DNA of 8,707 nucleotides. It comes from Spirochaetales bacterium (lineage in GTDB: Bacteria > Spirochaetota > Spirochaetia > Treponematales > UBA12059). The translations under genes and the position numbers were made by a program. The DNA lies in the NCBI GenBank assembly GCA_004525355.1, contig SPCK01000067.1, positions 1-8,707 on the forward strand. Direction: 5' to 3'. This document shows, in pieces, positions 6,930-8,707 of this stretch; the first letter of the stretch is position 1; every line of letters begins with the position of its first letter. The notes below the pieces were generated by a model. The model was not told where the DNA came from and searched no databases. It was given only the letters and a program-made list of their open reading frames with translations.

Positions 6930-8707
6930 ATGCCTTGTCGCCTACGAGCCGGTATCCTGTCGATCCTCCTCATCGGCCTCATTCCGGCAGGCGTCGTGTT
7001 TGCCCAGGGAACCGCAACGAGTCCGGGTACCGAAACCGAAGAGACACTGCCCGCGGACTCGGTTCAGACCGAACTCCCCTCCGGAGAAACCGCCGGATCG
7101 ACCCTGCCCACCGATGAGGATCTGCTCCTGAAGACCATGGCCCTGGATATAGCAGGCTCCGACTACTATGCGTTGGTCGCCTGGGCTCGCGAGCTGGGTC
7201 TATCCGAGTCGGGCACAGCGACCGAGCTCAGGGCGCGCCTGTATGCGTATTACAGTGTGGAAGCGCCCGCTCCAGCAGCTTCGGCCAAGCGCACCATCGT
7301 CATCGAGTCCGCTGACCGCAGTGAATATCTGAGCGCCAAGGAGGGCGGTGACGCGACCGTGCTGTTTACCGGGCGTGTCTCCATCTTCATAAAGGACGAC
7401 GAAGAGGGTCAGACCATAAGCCTGCAGGCGGACGAGGTTCTGTTCAACCGGGACGCCAACCTGCTGTCGGCTCGAGGCAATGTCGTCTTCGAACGGAAAC
7501 GCCCCGACGGAACCGATTATTTCATGGGCGAGACCCTGGAACTCGACATGGACGACAACAGCGGACTGTTCATGGAGGGGCAGAGCGCACGCGGCGAGGG
7601 CAAGGACCGGCTCATTTTCCGGGCGGACGATATCGTCAGCAAGGGGGCAGGTGTCCTGGTTTTCAAGGATGGCGAGATAAGCTCCTGTGAGGACAACCTG
7701 CCCCATTATTCGATACGGGCTTCGAAGGTCTGGATTCTTGGCGGCAACGAGTGGGCCATGCTCAACGCGACGCTGTCCGTCGGCGAGTTGCCCGTCCTGT
7801 ACCTGCCGTTCTTCTACTACCCCGGCGAGGAAATCGTATTTCACCCGGTTTTTGGCTATGACAATCGCAACGGCCGATTTATCCAGACGACTACGTACCT
7901 GCTCGGTGAAAAGGCGCCCAAGGAGGAGTCCATCAGCCTGTTCCGCCTGACGGAGGGCGGCGCCAGCTACGAGCGCGAGGTTCGGGGCGTGTTCCTCCGC
8001 ACCACCGACGCGAAGAAGGAAGGCACGACGAGTGACTTTGTGAAGGTCTTTGCCGACATTTATTCGGGGTTGGGCGGTTTTGTGGGAGCCCAGGCCAAGG
8101 TAGCGTCTCTGGGCGCCTTGCAGGCCGTGGATGGATTCTTCGGCCTGGGCCTCAGCAGGTCGGTGTTCTATTCGAGCGGCATCTACACACCCTTCACGGA
8201 GGCCGGTGATTACCAAAGCGTATGGAATTCCTCGTATTTTCTCGGCGCGGAACTCCCGCTGCGCTTCGGGATCGAGTTTGTGACGCGGCTTACCCTCGGC
8301 CCGCTGGGCTTGAGCCTTTCCACGCCGTTTTACGGTGACCCGTACTTCGACCAGGACTTCCGGAACCGGTCCGAGGACATGGCCTGGCTCAAATTCCTCA
8401 GCCAAGACGAGCCCGTGACTCCACCAGGCAAGCGCTCATCTTTCGTGGACAGGATCGACGCACAGATGTCGGTCCCTGCCTCCCTGCTTCCCTCCTGGAT
8501 TTCGTCGGCCAGCCTGAGCAGGCTGTCTTCCTCTTTATCGTGGGCGTCCAAGGCAAGACCGGTTCCTGGTACGCAACCCGAATTGACGCTTTACTACGAG
8601 GACCCATCCCGCGAGTTCTTCTATCCGGATCAATTGACCTACCTGGATGCAGCGGGCGCGTTATCGGGTACGATTTTCAGCTTTCCGGCCTCGTCTTCAA
8701 TCAAGGC
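6930..8707 (+). CDS. lptD: LptD/OstA-like outer-membrane assembly protein, 3'-partial
   Basis: LptD is the outer-membrane beta-barrel that, with a periplasmic OstA/LptA-like domain, inserts lipopolysaccharide or related lipids into the outer leaflet. The frame stays open from 6930 to the right edge (592 codons), so the C-terminal barrel is missing. Residues 1-25 are a clear signal peptide: Arg4 and Arg6, hydrophobic core 8-24, likely cleavage VFA|QG. Residues 26-61 are a Thr/Glu/Pro-rich linker. Residues about 78-108 look like a SAP-type helical motif (W85, LGLS 89-92, G95, EL 99-100, RL 103-104). An OstA-like domain follows (about 122-250; ADEVLFNRD 167-175, ARGNV 181-185), then the LptD motif around Cys253 (SCEDNLPHYSIRA) and ELPVLYLPFFYYPG (286-299), the usual entry to the barrel. 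The ATG at 6930 is the only start after an in-frame TGA at 6921 and has no Shine-Dalgarno site. Spirochaetes without LPS also carry such homologues, so the cargo is uncertain. Confidence 0.87.
   Translation, partial: MPCRLRAGILSILLIGLIPAGVVFAQGTATSPGTETEETLPADSVQTELPSGETAGSTLPTDEDLLLKTMALDIAGSDYYALVAWARELGLSESGTATELRARLYAYYSVEAPAPAASAKRTIVIESADRSEYLSAKEGGDATVLFTGRVSIFIKDDEEGQTISLQADEVLFNRDANLLSARGNVVFERKRPDGTDYFMGETLELDMDDNSGLFMEGQSARGEGKDRLIFRADDIVSKGAGVLVFKDGEISSCEDNLPHYSIRASKVWILGGNEWAMLNATLSVGELPVLYLPFFYYPGEEIVFHPVFGYDNRNGRFIQTTTYLLGEKAPKEESISLFRLTEGGASYEREVRGVFLRTTDAKKEGTTSDFVKVFADIYSGLGGFVGAQAKVASLGALQAVDGFFGLGLSRSVFYSSGIYTPFTEAGDYQSVWNSSYFLGAELPLRFGIEFVTRLTLGPLGLSLSTPFYGDPYFDQDFRNRSEDMAWLKFLSQDEPVTPPGKRSSFVDRIDAQMSVPASLLPSWISSASLSRLSSSLSWASKARPVPGTQPELTLYYEDPSREFFYPDQLTYLDAAGALSGTIFSFPASSSIK

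Noticed and set aside
6920..7117. A 65-codon frame from the ATG at 6920 with GGG just before it
   Set aside because: It overlaps the lptD signal peptide in another frame and gives an Arg/Pro-rich sequence typical of a shadow frame.
7200..8405. A 401-codon open frame on the - strand opposite lptD
   Set aside because: It lies wholly opposite the lptD frame, which has a signal peptide, OstA domain and LptD motifs. The antisense protein has no recognisable domain and arises from high G+C at third positions.

Overview
The window carries five protein-coding genes and no RNA genes, insertion sequences or CRISPR arrays that I could find. Most of it is G+C-rich, ordinary bacterial DNA from an organism with an outer membrane, since the right-hand gene is an LptD/OstA-type outer-membrane assembly protein. 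The style of that protein and of UvrA suggests a free-living spirochaete (Spirochaetaceae-like). This is an impression from family resemblance, not a search result, and I hold it at about 0.6.

Layout from left to right: (1) the 3' part of an extended short-chain dehydrogenase/NAD-dependent epimerase gene on the + strand, cut by the window edge; (2) a PlsC-type acyltransferase gene on the - strand, convergent with gene 1 and only 2 bases from it; (3) a divergent control region of about 210 bases; (4) a complete uvrA on the + strand; (5) a 641-residue fusion gene on the - strand, convergent with uvrA, encoding a GNAT acetyltransferase domain joined to a RimK-like N-terminal (RLAN) domain and a RimK-type ATP-grasp ligase; (6) a 315-base A+T-rich divergent intergenic region with several inverted repeats; (7) the first 592 codons of an lptD-like gene on the + strand, running off the right edge.

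The genes do not form one operon or one obvious pathway. uvrA is DNA repair, the acyltransferase and LptD are envelope/lipid functions, and the epimerase is a sugar or lipid oxidoreductase. The outlier is the GNAT-RLAN-RimK gene. It is visibly poorer in G+C than its neighbours, starts with TTG, stands alone between housekeeping genes and combines an acyl-transfer domain with an amide-bond-forming ligase. By analogy with N-acetylglutaminylglutamine synthetase, another GNAT/ATP-grasp fusion, it could make an acylated small peptide or modify a protein. This is the best candidate in the window for undescribed chemistry.

Two further points stand out. The LptD-like protein has a SAP-like helix-turn-helix segment between its signal peptide and OstA domain. 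Its leader contains two ACCGC and two GCGGT blocks that can pair in alternative ways, next to a small upstream reading frame, while lptD itself has no visible ribosome binding site.
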